A stretch of DNA of 60,775 nucleotides from CAZJUP01 sp964549275 (GCA_964549275.1 CAZJUP010000016.1:1-60775); one strand, 5' to 3'; numbered from the stretch's first letter, positions 25,585 through 34,751 are shown. Program-made: numbers and translations. Notes: generated by a model not told the origin, from the letters alone.

Positions 25585-26805
25585 ATGAAAATAAAAAATG
25601 AAAGGCCAGAAACCAAAGTCACCCATTCCGGAAATATGAAAGACCCTTTTGGAAGTGTTTCAGTTCCAATTTATCAAACATCCACTTTTTCATTCGAATC
25701 ATCGAATCAGGGCCATGCCCGGTTTTCTGGAAAAGAAGATGGATATATTTATACTCGAATTGGAAATCCCACCATCAATGCTTTAGAAAATGCCGTCGCG
25801 TCGCTTGAAGGGGGTGTAGGTGCATTGGCAACAGCATCCGGAATGGCTGCGAATACTACACTCTTCATGGCTATGCTGGATTCACACAGTCACCTGATAG
25901 GTACGGAGGGAATGTATGGACCTACAAGAATCGTTGTCGAAAATGAGTTTTCGCGTTTTGGTGTTCAATCAGATTATGTAGACACAACGGATATTCAAAC
26001 CATACGTGAAGCTATCCGCCCGGAGACTCAATTAATTTATATAGAATCTCCGGCCAATCCAACGACGAAATTAACTGATATTAAAGCCTGCGCTGACTTG
26101 GCACATCAGAATAACATTCTCCTTGTTGTGGATAATACCTTTATGAGCCCAATCCTTCAAAACCCTTTGATGTTAGGTGCAGACATTGTGATTCACAGTC
26201 TCACAAAGTTTATCAATGGACATACCGATGTCATTGGTGGTATGTTAATCTTTAAAGATGAAACACTTCTATCTAGGATTAAAAAGGTACAGATTGCCAT
26301 GGGCGGAACGATGGATCCGCATCAGGCGTGGTTAATCCTCCGGGGAATGAGAACTCTATCTCTCCGGGTAGAAAGGGCTCAACAAAACGCCATTGAGATT
26401 GCAAGATTTTTGAACGTACATCCCAAAATAAAATCTGTGAATTACCCGGGATTGAATTCCCACCCTCAACATTCCCTAGCCAAAAAACAAATGAAGGGAT
26501 TTGGGTCTATAATGAGCTTTGAAGTTAAGGGTGGATTGAACGCCGGAAAAATCGTATTGGACAATGTAAAAATTGCAACATTGGCCGTTTCCCTTGGCGG
26601 ATATGAAACTTTAATTCAGCATCCGGCTTCCATGACTCATGCAGGTCTCAGTGAATCCAAACGATTGAAGTCTGGGATTACTAACGGATTGATTCGTCTT
26701 TCAGTTGGATGTGAAAATATTAATGATTTGGTGGATGATATGGATAATGCACTATCCATGATTACCATAGAACAGATGGGGGATATAGATGAAGATGCAT
26801 ATTAA
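25585..26805 (+). CDS. Methionine gamma-lyase / cystathionine gamma-synthase type PLP enzyme
   Basis: A 406-aa canonical transsulfuration enzyme. K208 in HSLTKFINGHTDVIGG is the PLP lysine; YTRIGNPTINALENAVASLE, ASGMAANTTLFMAML, YIESPANPTTKLTDI and VDNTFMSPILQNP are all standard. The GTEGMYGPT segment is like that of methionine gamma-lyases, but the residue that would settle lyase versus synthase (Cys near the active site) is not obvious here, so the choice is open. Degradation of methionine would yield methanethiol, ammonia and 2-oxobutyrate. It overlaps the aldehyde dehydrogenase gene by 17 bases; a 72-base gap separates it from the dehydrogenase upstream. Confidence 0.9.
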   Translation: MKIKNERPETKVTHSGNMKDPFGSVSVPIYQTSTFSFESSNQGHARFSGKEDGYIYTRIGNPTINALENAVASLEGGVGALATASGMAANTTLFMAMLDSHSHLIGTEGMYGPTRIVVENEFSRFGVQSDYVDTTDIQTIREAIRPETQLIYIESPANPTTKLTDIKACADLAHQNNILLVVDNTFMSPILQNPLMLGADIVIHSLTKFINGHTDVIGGMLIFKDETLLSRIKKVQIAMGGTMDPHQAWLILRGMRTLSLRVERAQQNAIEIARFLNVHPKIKSVNYPGLNSHPQHSLAKKQMKGFGSIMSFEVKGGLNAGKIVLDNVKIATLAVSLGGYETLIQHPASMTHAGLSESKRLKSGITNGLIRLSVGCENINDLVDDMDNALSMITIEQMGDIDEDAY

Positions 26806-28219
26806 TGGGGAATGGATGGACAGTAAAGAAAAAATCCAAGTATTAAATCCCTATAACAATACTTTAATAGATACAGTTCCCAAAGCCACAAAGAAAGATG
26901 TAAATCTTGCCATTCAAACAGCAGAAAAAGGATTTGAAATTAATCGAAATTTACCGGCTCACAGGCGAATTTCTATTTTACAGAAAACAGCTGAAAATAT
27001 GGAATCCCGATTTGAAGAACTGGCAACGACCATCGCCTCAGAAGGTTCAAAAACTATTCGCGAAGCACGGAAGGAAGTCAGCCGAGCCATAAACACAATA
27101 ATCCTATCTTCAGAAGAAGCCCGAAGACTTAATGGAGAAACTGTACCCTTTGATTCTGTTGAAGGATCTGAAAACAGAGTAGGATATTATTATCGTTTCC
27201 CCATCGGAATTATCGCAGCTATTACCCCTTTTAATGACCCTTTAAATCTTGTGGCTCACAAACTTGGTCCTGCCATTGCCGGTGGAAATTCCGTCGTCTT
27301 AAAACCGGCAACAGTTACACCTTTATCCGCTTTAAAGCTTGTAGAATGCCTTCTGGATGCAGGTTTGCCAGGTGAAGTCTTATCTGTCATAACAGGATAC
27401 GGCCAGGAAATTGGAGATACGCTTGTATCTGATAACCGTATCAGAATGGTGTCCTTCACCGGTGGTGTAAAAGCCGGAAAAAATATCATGAAAAAAATTG
27501 GGTTGAAAAAAGTTGGAATGGAGTTAGGGTCTAATTCACCGGTGATTGTCATGGATGACTGTGATTTAAATCCCACAATTGATTCTTGTGTGTCCGGAGC
27601 CTTTTGGGCTGTGGGACAAAACTGTATTGGGGTTCAGCGAATTTTTATACATCATTCTATTTATGAAGAATTTAAAAAGAGGTTTATCAATAAAACGCTT
27701 GAATACAAAGTCGGATATCAACTCGATGAAGATACAGACATGGGGCCAATGATAACTGAAAAAGAGGCTCGCCGGGTTATAGACTGGGTAGATGATGCCC
27801 TGAGTAAGGGTGCCATCTGCCTGAGCGGGGGAACCCGGAGAGGCTCCCTTGTTCAACCTACTGTTCTTGAAAAGGTATCCCCTGATGCAAAATTACACTG
27901 CCAGGAAATTTTTGGACCTGTTGTATCTTTATATTCATTTCATTCACTAGATGATGCCATTGAACAAGCCAATCATAGTGAATACGGACTCCATGGGGCC
28001 ATTTTCACTCATAATATCAATCATGCATTCCATACCATTAACCGCCTGGATGTTGGCAGTGTTATTGTGAATGATTCAACTGATTATCGTATTGATCTCA
28101 TGCCATTTGGAGGTGTTAAAAACAGTGGAATTGGACGTGAAGGGATTAAACATTCTCTACAGGAAATGACCGAACCGAAAGTTGTTTGTTTTAATTTGCA
28201 GGACAACAATCCGGTATAA
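26789..28219 (+). CDS. Aldehyde dehydrogenase (NAD(P)-dependent)
   Basis: A 476-aa aldehyde dehydrogenase. Catalytic cysteine C279 lies in WAVGQNCIGVQR and the general base E245 in GMELGSNSPVIV (numbering from 26789). The coenzyme-binding ITPFNDPLNLVAHKLGPA and GGNSVVLKPA segments, and the closing MPFGGVKNSGIGREG, are typical. Starting two codons later (MHINGEW, 26795) is equally good. It overlaps the PLP gene upstream, so it probably oxidises an aldehyde arising from that pathway, such as a semialdehyde. Sequence features are closest to lactaldehyde/glyceraldehyde/succinate-semialdehyde types, without a specific match. Confidence 0.92.
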   Translation: MKMHINGEWMDSKEKIQVLNPYNNTLIDTVPKATKKDVNLAIQTAEKGFEINRNLPAHRRISILQKTAENMESRFEELATTIASEGSKTIREARKEVSRAINTIILSSEEARRLNGETVPFDSVEGSENRVGYYYRFPIGIIAAITPFNDPLNLVAHKLGPAIAGGNSVVLKPATVTPLSALKLVECLLDAGLPGEVLSVITGYGQEIGDTLVSDNRIRMVSFTGGVKAGKNIMKKIGLKKVGMELGSNSPVIVMDDCDLNPTIDSCVSGAFWAVGQNCIGVQRIFIHHSIYEEFKKRFINKTLEYKVGYQLDEDTDMGPMITEKEARRVIDWVDDALSKGAICLSGGTRRGSLVQPTVLEKVSPDAKLHCQEIFGPVVSLYSFHSLDDAIEQANHSEYGLHGAIFTHNINHAFHTINRLDVGSVIVNDSTDYRIDLMPFGGVKNSGIGREGIKHSLQEMTEPKVVCFNLQDNNPV

Positions 28220-28341
28220 TTTGACTCTCTGAGCCGGCAGATGTTTACCTGCAAAATTTATCGGGAAATATATTTTATTTGTCAATTTCTAATATTTATG
28301 ATATTTTCTTCTGTATTATTATCAGTTAATAGAATATTCTA

Positions 28342-28800
28342 ATGGAATTGGACCATACTGACCAAAACATTTTAAAAGAACTTCAGTTAAATGCCCGTAT
28401 CACCAATGCGGAATTAGCGAAAAGAGTAAACCTATCCCCTTCCAGTACGCTTGAGCGTGTTAAGAAACTGGAATCCTCTGGTTTGATTGACCGTTATGTG
28501 GCATTACTCAATGCACGAATCGCAGGTTTTAATTGCTATACCTTTGTAGAAGTTACCCTTAGGCGTCATGGTGAAACCCCTGTGGAGGATTTTTTTAATT
28601 CAATATCTAAAATGGATGAAGTTCTCGAATGTCACCATATAACAGGTGAAGGGGATTTTTTACTTAAGATAGCCACAAAAGATTTACCGAAATACGATGA
28701 ATTCATCCTTCACGGATTATCGGCATTGCCTAATGTTAAGCACTTAAAAACTTCAGTTGTGCTATCCACCTTTAAAAATAAAACTGATTTGCCTATTTAA
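28342..28800 (+). CDS. Lrp/AsnC family transcriptional regulator (second copy)
   Basis: A 152-aa regulator with the same winged-helix plus RAM layout as the copy at 22564, sharing long stretches such as MDEVLECHHITG, RITNxELAK and ERVKKLE. Clear paralogues. It starts the tyrosine-catabolic operon and ends one base before the aminotransferase ATG. A ligand such as tyrosine or phenylalanine is likely by context. The gap upstream (28220-28341) holds AT-rich DNA with a short GCAG/CTGC inverted repeat near 28240 that could end the previous transcript. Confidence 0.94.
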   Translation: MELDHTDQNILKELQLNARITNAELAKRVNLSPSSTLERVKKLESSGLIDRYVALLNARIAGFNCYTFVEVTLRRHGETPVEDFFNSISKMDEVLECHHITGEGDFLLKIATKDLPKYDEFILHGLSALPNVKHLKTSVVLSTFKNKTDLPI

Positions 28801-28801
28801 C

Positions 28802-29887
28802 ATGCCCTTAGTTCCATCATACATAAAGGGATTGTCCAGTTATGTCCCTGGGAAACCTATTGAGGAAGTACAGCGAGAACTCGGTCTTAAGAAGATTGTG
28901 AAACTCGCTTCAAACGAAAATTCACTGGGCCCCTCCCCCCGTGCGGTCGCTGCCGTGAAAAAAGCTCTTGCCACCACCCACCGATATCCAGATGCTCAAG
29001 GGTATTCCCTAAGGAAAAAGCTGGCAGATCGATTTAAACTAAAAATCGAGAATGTGGTTTTGGGAGCCGGAAGCGAAGGGATTATGTCCACCATCATGAG
29101 AACATTTCTTTTAAGCGATGATGAAATCATTTCCGCTGCAAATTCATTCATAGGATTCAAAGTATTGGCTAATGCCTCTGGACAAAAAATCCATTGGGTC
29201 CCTATGAAAGATTATCGGTATGACCTTGAGGCTATGGCCGAAAAAATCAATGACTATACCAAAATTATTTATATGGCAAATCCAGATAATCCCATGGGCA
29301 CATACATTACTCGAAAAGAGTTTGATTCCTTTTATCAGCATGTTCCCGAACGGGTGTTGATTATTCTGGATGAAGCATATTTTGAATTTGCTAGCGACAG
29401 GGAGGACTATCCCGATTCTATGACATACCGATATGACAATGTGATAACCCTAAGGACATTTTCGAAAGCATATGGTTTGGCCGGTCTCAGAATAGGCTAC
29501 GGATTTGCCCATGAAGATTTAATACAAAACCTGATGAAGGTAAAGGTTCCCTTTGAACCGTCTTTCCCGGCTCAAGTTGGAGGATTTGCTGCCTTAGACG
29601 ATGAAGAGTTTCTAAATCGAACTTTAGCCGTAAATAAAAAAGGAATGGAATTCCTTATTCAGGAACTTGGTGCAATCAATATTTTGCCCATTCCGTCAGC
29701 AACAAATTTTATAACTCTTATTTTTGAATCAAGTGAAAAATCTGCATCCATTACCCAATCCTTGCTGGAAAAGGGTGTCATCGTCAGAAACCTTTCATCT
29801 TTTGGTTGGCCCCATTGTATCCGTGTATCGGTTGGATTGGCAGAAGAAAATATTCGCTTTATTCAAGCCCTAGACGCAACCATTTAA
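28802..29887 (+). CDS. HisC-type aromatic aminotransferase (probable tyrosine aminotransferase)
   Basis: A 361-aa fold-type I aminotransferase; start at ATG 28802 because the longer frame from 28757 overlaps the regulator. SNENSLGPSP, HRYPDAQG, ANPDNPMGT, LDEAYFEF and FSKAYGLAGLRIGYG (PLP lysine K222) place it in the histidinol-phosphate/aromatic group. No his genes are present and the next gene is HPPD, so the likely reaction is tyrosine plus 2-oxoglutarate giving 4-hydroxyphenylpyruvate. The family alone cannot exclude histidinol phosphate or phenylalanine. Confidence 0.88.
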   Translation: MPLVPSYIKGLSSYVPGKPIEEVQRELGLKKIVKLASNENSLGPSPRAVAAVKKALATTHRYPDAQGYSLRKKLADRFKLKIENVVLGAGSEGIMSTIMRTFLLSDDEIISAANSFIGFKVLANASGQKIHWVPMKDYRYDLEAMAEKINDYTKIIYMANPDNPMGTYITRKEFDSFYQHVPERVLIILDEAYFEFASDREDYPDSMTYRYDNVITLRTFSKAYGLAGLRIGYGFAHEDLIQNLMKVKVPFEPSFPAQVGGFAALDDEEFLNRTLAVNKKGMEFLIQELGAINILPIPSATNFITLIFESSEKSASITQSLLEKGVIVRNLSSFGWPHCIRVSVGLAEENIRFIQALDATI

Positions 29888-29900
29888 TCAGGAGGGGAAA

Positions 29901-30992
29901 ATGTCCCAGTACAAAATCAGTGCGTTTGATCACTGTGAGCTATATGTGAGCAATGCTAAACAGGCCGCTCATTATTACCGAACCGCTTTTGGATTTTTGC
30001 CCATTGCTTATCAAGGATTAGAAACAGGGTCGAGACATAAAGTCAGTTATGTCATGAAACAGAACCAAGTGAGGTTTGTAATATCTTCTCCTCTGGAACC
30101 TGACTCAGACATTGGCCGGCATATTGATAAACACGGGGATGGGGTAAAAGATGTATCTTTTACTGTGGATAATGCTGAATCAGCCTGGAAAGATACAACT
30201 GCCCGTGGAGCGAAGAGTGTAAGCGAGCCTAAACGCATAGAAGATGAAAACGGTGAAACAATTCAGGCAACCATACAGACATTTGGAGATACAACACATA
30301 CATTTGTTGAAAGAAATAATTATAACGGCGTCTTCTTGCCTGGGTATCAAATCTACGAGTCTTCCGATGCCGTTTCAGACCCAACAGGTTTAGTCCATAT
30401 CGACCATATTGTTGGAAATCAGTCTGATGGCCAAATGATGGATATCTGTAATTTTTATGAAAAGGTATTTGGATGGCATCGGTTTTGGACCGTAGATGAC
30501 AATGATGTTTCAACCGAATACTCTGCACTGAGATCCATCGTTATGGCAAACGATAATGAAATTATCAAAATGCCGATTAACGAACCAGCTGAAGGATTAA
30601 AAAAATCTCAAATCCAGGAATTTATTGATTACTATAAAACCGCCGGAGTCCAGCATATTGCCCTCTCAACAAAAGACATCATAGAAACCGTTCAAATGCT
30701 TAGACAAAATGGGGTGGAGTTTCTTCCAACACCAAATACCTATTATGACACCCTTATTGACAGAGTTGGAGATATTCCCGAAAACTTGTCAATATTGGCT
30801 GAATTAGGCATTTTAGTAGACAAGGATGATCAAGGGTATATGCTCCAAATTTTCACTAAACCTGTTCAGGATCGTCCAACCTTATTTTATGAAATAATCC
30901 AACGTAAGGGATCCAATAGCTTTGGGAAAGGTAATTTTAGAGCCCTGTTTGAATCCATTGAACGGGAACAAGAGCAAAGAGGAAACTTATAG
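29901..30992 (+). CDS. hpd: 4-hydroxyphenylpyruvate dioxygenase
   Basis: A 363-aa non-haem iron dioxygenase that converts 4-hydroxyphenylpyruvate to homogentisate. Two vicinal-oxygen-chelate halves are visible. The iron triad is H169 (HIDHIVGN), H252 (VQHIALST) and E331 (LFYEIIQRKG), exactly as in the family. The length and the RPTLFYEIIQRKG-x-NSFGKGNFRALFESIEREQ end are standard. The strong Shine-Dalgarno AGGAGG (29890-29895) five bases before the ATG is the best ribosome site in the operon. Neighbours supply the preceding transaminase and the following homogentisate steps. Confidence 0.97.
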   Translation: MSQYKISAFDHCELYVSNAKQAAHYYRTAFGFLPIAYQGLETGSRHKVSYVMKQNQVRFVISSPLEPDSDIGRHIDKHGDGVKDVSFTVDNAESAWKDTTARGAKSVSEPKRIEDENGETIQATIQTFGDTTHTFVERNNYNGVFLPGYQIYESSDAVSDPTGLVHIDHIVGNQSDGQMMDICNFYEKVFGWHRFWTVDDNDVSTEYSALRSIVMANDNEIIKMPINEPAEGLKKSQIQEFIDYYKTAGVQHIALSTKDIIETVQMLRQNGVEFLPTPNTYYDTLIDRVGDIPENLSILAELGILVDKDDQGYMLQIFTKPVQDRPTLFYEIIQRKGSNSFGKGNFRALFESIEREQEQRGNL

Positions 30993-31001
30993 TCCAATCC
31001 G

Positions 31002-31982
31002 ATGAAATTTGTGACATACAAATCCCTTAATTCAATCCAACGATTTGGGTTCATTAAAGATGACTGTATCGTAGATATTCTCCGCGCCTCATCTTGGGCA
31101 TATTTCCAGCATAGTGAAAAGAAATTTCTTGAGATTCCTTCTTCTCTAAAAGGAGCTCTAAAAGACTGGTCGCGGTCCTTTGCCCTTCTTGAAGAATTAG
31201 ACCAATTCCTTGCTGATTATGATTTATCCCAATGCAATGCAAATGGCCAACCCATTGCAATGCAATCCTCAGATGTTTCCCTACTACCACCTGTACCCAA
31301 CCCATCTACGGTTAGAGATTTTTATGCATTTGAACAGCATGTAAAATCAGCACGCCGCCGCCGTGGATTAGATATGAATCCAGATTGGTACACCATTCCC
31401 GTATTTTATTATTCCAATCCGAATGCTTTATTTGGTCACAAAGCGAGTATCCCCTATCCTACCGGGACTGAGGCATTGGATTTTGAATTGGAATTAGCCA
31501 TAATTATTTCGAACGGAGGAAAAAATATCCCGGAAAGTGAGGCCGATATGTTTATCGGTGGATATACTGTTCTGAATGATTGGTCTGCTCGTGATGTGCA
31601 GCAAAAGGAAATGGCTCTGGGCCTCGGGCCGGCAAAAGGGAAAGATTTTGCCACCAGCATGGGTCCAGCTATGATCACTCCAGATGAATTAAATGATGTT
31701 TGGAAAAACGGAAAACTTCATTTATCTATGACTGCTTATAAAAACAATGAGAAGCTTTCCGAAGGCAATGCTGATGATTTATACCATTCTTTTCCTGTAA
31801 TGATTGAAAGAGCAAGCGCAAATACTCTATTAATGGCGGGAGATATTATTGGTTCCGGAACTGTGGGTACAGGGTGTATTCTGGAATTAAGGCCGGAGAA
31901 TACCAAAGGTTGGTTGAAACAGGGTGATACAGTTAGATTAGAAATTGAAAAAATTGGAGTTTTAGAAAATACAATTGTGTAA
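31002..31982 (+). CDS. fahA: Fumarylacetoacetate hydrolase family protein
   Basis: A 326-aa FAH-fold hydrolase. The metal-binding acidic residues appear in LDFELELAIII, and the following GYTVLNDWSARDVQQKEMALGLGPAKGKDFAT segment is the family's catalytic region, with the C-terminal GSGTVGTGCILE also standard. An N-terminal SPRY-like extension precedes it, with VRDFYAFEQHV at about residue 102. It is shorter than the eukaryotic FAH (~419 aa) and longer than small FAH-like hydrolases. Predicted last step: cleavage of fumarylacetoacetate to fumarate and acetoacetate. There is no GST-type maleylacetoacetate isomerase nearby, so it might use the maleyl isomer directly. Confidence 0.92.
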   Translation: MKFVTYKSLNSIQRFGFIKDDCIVDILRASSWAYFQHSEKKFLEIPSSLKGALKDWSRSFALLEELDQFLADYDLSQCNANGQPIAMQSSDVSLLPPVPNPSTVRDFYAFEQHVKSARRRRGLDMNPDWYTIPVFYYSNPNALFGHKASIPYPTGTEALDFELELAIIISNGGKNIPESEADMFIGGYTVLNDWSARDVQQKEMALGLGPAKGKDFATSMGPAMITPDELNDVWKNGKLHLSMTAYKNNEKLSEGNADDLYHSFPVMIERASANTLLMAGDIIGSGTVGTGCILELRPENTKGWLKQGDTVRLEIEKIGVLENTIV

Positions 31983-32014
31983 CTTTTTAACAATTGAATC
32001 ATTGAGAATATAAC

Positions 32015-33166
32015 ATGCCTTTTTACCAGCAACGAGGAAGAATACCGGAAAAGCGCCATATCCAATTCCGAGATAAGAAAGGACAATTATATTGGGAAGA
32101 GCTTATCAGTCGAGAAGGGTTCGGTTATGTTTATTCCAATGTGTATCACCTTCACCCTCCTACCGCCGTGGATGGAATTGGAGACTTTATACCTCAATCT
32201 CTAGACCCCATTAAAAACACTCATACCCCTCGCCACATTCGTACCCGCTCCCTTGAAGCTCGAGGGAATATTATTTCCTCCAGAATTCCCCTGTTTTATA
32301 ATGATGATGTGATTATTTCCAAAGGAATTGCAGGCCAGTCTTCTGACCTTCTATATCGGAATGGTCATTATGACGAATGCCTGTTCATTCATTCCGGGAA
32401 AGGTACTTTTAAGTCTAATTTTGGAGTTTTGGATGTAAAGCCCGGGGATTACCTTGTCATTCCCCGTGGAGTCATCTGGTCCATGGAAATCTTAGACGCC
32501 ATTGAGTTTTTAGTTACAGAAACACCAGGAGCTATTGAAACACCCACGCGATATCGAAACCGCCTCGGACAACTCATGGAACATTCCCCATTCTCTGAGC
32601 GTGATATCCGTACTCCTCATTTTGTTGAACCGGTGTCCAAAGGATCTTCTGAGGTAATGGTAAGGCTTACCAAAGGATATCAGTTCTATAATTATCAACA
32701 CCATCCTTTTGATATCATTGGATGGGATGGATATTTTTATCCATGGATTTTTAATATTCATGATTTTATGCCCATTACAGGCAAAGTACATCAACCGCCT
32801 CCTGTCCACCAAACTTTCCAAGCCAGAGGTGTTGTTATCTGTTCTTTTGTTTCACGATTATACGATTATCATCCGGATGCCATCCCTGCACCCTATGCAC
32901 ACAGCAATGTGGATTCAGATGAAATTCTCTACTATGTCCAAGGCAATTTTATGAGCCGGCGCGGAATAGAAGCAGGATCCATCACCTTCCATCCCATGGG
33001 CTTACCCCACGGACCGCAACCCGGTAAAATCGAAGAATCTCTTGGAGCGGAAAAAACCAATGAATTGGCTGTGATGATTGATACATTCAACCCTTTATCT
33101 ATGACACATCATTGTCAGGATATTGACGAGGCTGATTATCCAATTTCCTGGAAAGAACCATCATGA
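32015..33166 (+). CDS. hmgA: Homogentisate 1,2-dioxygenase (short form)
   Basis: A 383-aa cupin dioxygenase that opens the aromatic ring of homogentisate to maleylacetoacetate. The C-terminal active region HSNVDSDEILYYVQGNF with HPMGLPHGPQPG carries the iron ligands (His, Glu, His pattern), and VVICSFVSRLYDYHPDAIPAPY is the expected conserved segment. Classic enzymes are about 430-440 aa; this shorter type occurs in other bacteria. Its stop overlaps the flavin-reductase-like gene as ATGA. Operon position supports the function fully. Confidence 0.93.
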   Translation: MPFYQQRGRIPEKRHIQFRDKKGQLYWEELISREGFGYVYSNVYHLHPPTAVDGIGDFIPQSLDPIKNTHTPRHIRTRSLEARGNIISSRIPLFYNDDVIISKGIAGQSSDLLYRNGHYDECLFIHSGKGTFKSNFGVLDVKPGDYLVIPRGVIWSMEILDAIEFLVTETPGAIETPTRYRNRLGQLMEHSPFSERDIRTPHFVEPVSKGSSEVMVRLTKGYQFYNYQHHPFDIIGWDGYFYPWIFNIHDFMPITGKVHQPPPVHQTFQARGVVICSFVSRLYDYHPDAIPAPYAHSNVDSDEILYYVQGNFMSRRGIEAGSITFHPMGLPHGPQPGKIEESLGAEKTNELAVMIDTFNPLSMTHHCQDIDEADYPISWKEPS

Positions 33167-33786
33167 TAATTGATCCTGCAACCCAATCTTTAAAGGAAAA
33201 TTATAAATTAATGATCGGGTCTATCGTCCCGAGACCTATTGCTTTTGTTTCTTCTCAATCGGCTTCCGGATTGAAAAACCTGGCTCCTTTTTCCTTTTTT
33301 AACGGAGTGTGCTCCAACCCTCCTACACTTATGTTTGCCCCGGTAAGAAAAGGACACAGCGGAGAAGAAAAAGATACTTTAATAAATATACGAGAAACCA
33401 AAGAATTTGCTGTGAATATCGTTTCCGAAGATTTTGCAGTTCAAATGGTAAAATGCGCTACAGATTTCGATCCGGATGTGAATGAATTTGAGGAATCGGG
33501 GCTTACCCCTACCCCATGCAAAAAAATTGCATGCCCCCGGGTTAAGGAATCTAAAATCACTTTTGAATGTGAATTGAACCAAATAATTGAAATCGGAGAT
33601 GGTACTCCCGGGAGTGGATTTCTTGTCTTGGGAACCATTATCCTGTTTCATTTAGACGATTCTGTTTATAAAGATGGTTATATTGATTTGGAGAGTCTTC
33701 GCCCTTTGGGGCGCCTGGCCGGAAACACATATGCCCGCATTAACGACACATTTGACATCGTTAGAATCGTCAACCCTGAGAAATAG
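33163..33786 (+). CDS. Flavin reductase-like (FMN-binding split-barrel) protein
   Basis: A 207-aa split-barrel flavoprotein. IGSIVPRPIAFVSSQ and LAPFSFFNGVCSNPPTLMFAP are the flavin-binding stretches and the Asn-Thr-Lys (TLINIRETKEFAVNI) region is typical. Such proteins are reductases or partners of oxygenases. It is translationally coupled to hmgA (ATGA overlap). Its role in tyrosine breakdown is not established; a quinone/iron-reductive partner for the dioxygenases, or a replacement for a missing pathway step, are possibilities only. The family assignment is secure. Confidence 0.85.
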   Translation: MIIDPATQSLKENYKLMIGSIVPRPIAFVSSQSASGLKNLAPFSFFNGVCSNPPTLMFAPVRKGHSGEEKDTLINIRETKEFAVNIVSEDFAVQMVKCATDFDPDVNEFEESGLTPTPCKKIACPRVKESKITFECELNQIIEIGDGTPGSGFLVLGTIILFHLDDSVYKDGYIDLESLRPLGRLAGNTYARINDTFDIVRIVNPEK

Positions 33787-33815
33787 TCAATTGTAAATAG
33801 GGGGTTGTTCAACAC

Positions 33816-34751
33816 ATGAATACAAAATTGGAAAAACAAATTTACAGTGCCCAAAGTCTGGGAAATATTGAACCAATTGAACACATGGTTCCATACCCTA
33901 ACCTCCGAGCTTTGGTAGAAGGACAAAATATTAAATATGAAGATAAACTTGTCTATGCCGATTTAGGGTTAACCAGTTATGCTGTTTATCGTTTGGCTCA
34001 GCAAACTGCCAACTGGCTGGCTAAATCCGGAGTAAATCCAAAAGACCGAGTGATGATGGAGGGGTTAGAATTCCCTGAAGCGGAAATTCTCGCTTTCGGA
34101 ATTTGGACTTTGGGTGCCTCCCTGGTTCTCGTCGGTGATAAAGATTTCACCGGGGCCGAAAAATCGTGTTCTCCAAAATTAAATATCTCTAAAGACTTAA
34201 ATTTCCTGGAAAAAATTAAAACACAGTCTGAGGTATTTGAGCCCTCTTTTAAACCGCTCTTAAACCACGAAGCTATGGTTTTTTGGACAAAGGGGAAAGG
34301 AATTCGGCTTAGCCACTACAACCTTCTGGTGAACACAAACGGAATTCAGCATGCCATTGATCTCTATGATAATGATTCCTTTTTTGTCCGGTTAGAGCCC
34401 GATACCACTGCCTGGGTCATTCTTCAGGCGATGCTTCCTCTCTATGCCGGAGTACCTTTAACATCTAATAATCCGGATCTTACAATTGGGAAAAATGGGC
34501 AATTTAAGCACAACGATTTCATCATCGACTTTGATTGGACAGCTCTAATGGATTCTACCCCTCCTCATCTGTATTATGCTCCGGAAAATACTGCATTTCT
34601 GTCCTTGAATTCAGCGCCACTACACTTAACAGCAATCCAGGGAAACGCATTGCCTCTTAAGTTGGAAGGTCACTCTGTTATGATGGGATATTTGGAAGAA
34701 GAAGAAAATAAAAATGTATTCCGAGACGGTTGTTTATCCCTCGGGAAATAA
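33816..34751 (+). CDS. C-terminally truncated ANL-superfamily (AMP-binding) homologue
   Basis: A 311-aa protein with clear similarity of layout to the N-terminal domain of adenylate-forming ligases. LAQQTANWLAKSGVNPKDRV is the standard early helix; KGIRLSHYNLLVN matches the helix after the P-loop. But the Ser/Thr/Gly-rich loop that normally precedes it (TSGTTGxPKG) is only FWTKGKG. The Y-G-x-T-E motif is not found. The end GHSVMMGYLEEEENKN and VFRDGCLSLGK aligns with the GxxVMxGYxxxPExT...DGWLxTGD hinge, so the protein stops exactly where the C-terminal lid should start. Probably non-adenylating or needing a partner. It is not a frameshifted pseudogene: the frame is clean. Confidence 0.7.
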   Translation: MNTKLEKQIYSAQSLGNIEPIEHMVPYPNLRALVEGQNIKYEDKLVYADLGLTSYAVYRLAQQTANWLAKSGVNPKDRVMMEGLEFPEAEILAFGIWTLGASLVLVGDKDFTGAEKSCSPKLNISKDLNFLEKIKTQSEVFEPSFKPLLNHEAMVFWTKGKGIRLSHYNLLVNTNGIQHAIDLYDNDSFFVRLEPDTTAWVILQAMLPLYAGVPLTSNNPDLTIGKNGQFKHNDFIIDFDWTALMDSTPPHLYYAPENTAFLSLNSAPLHLTAIQGNALPLKLEGHSVMMGYLEEEENKNVFRDGCLSLGK

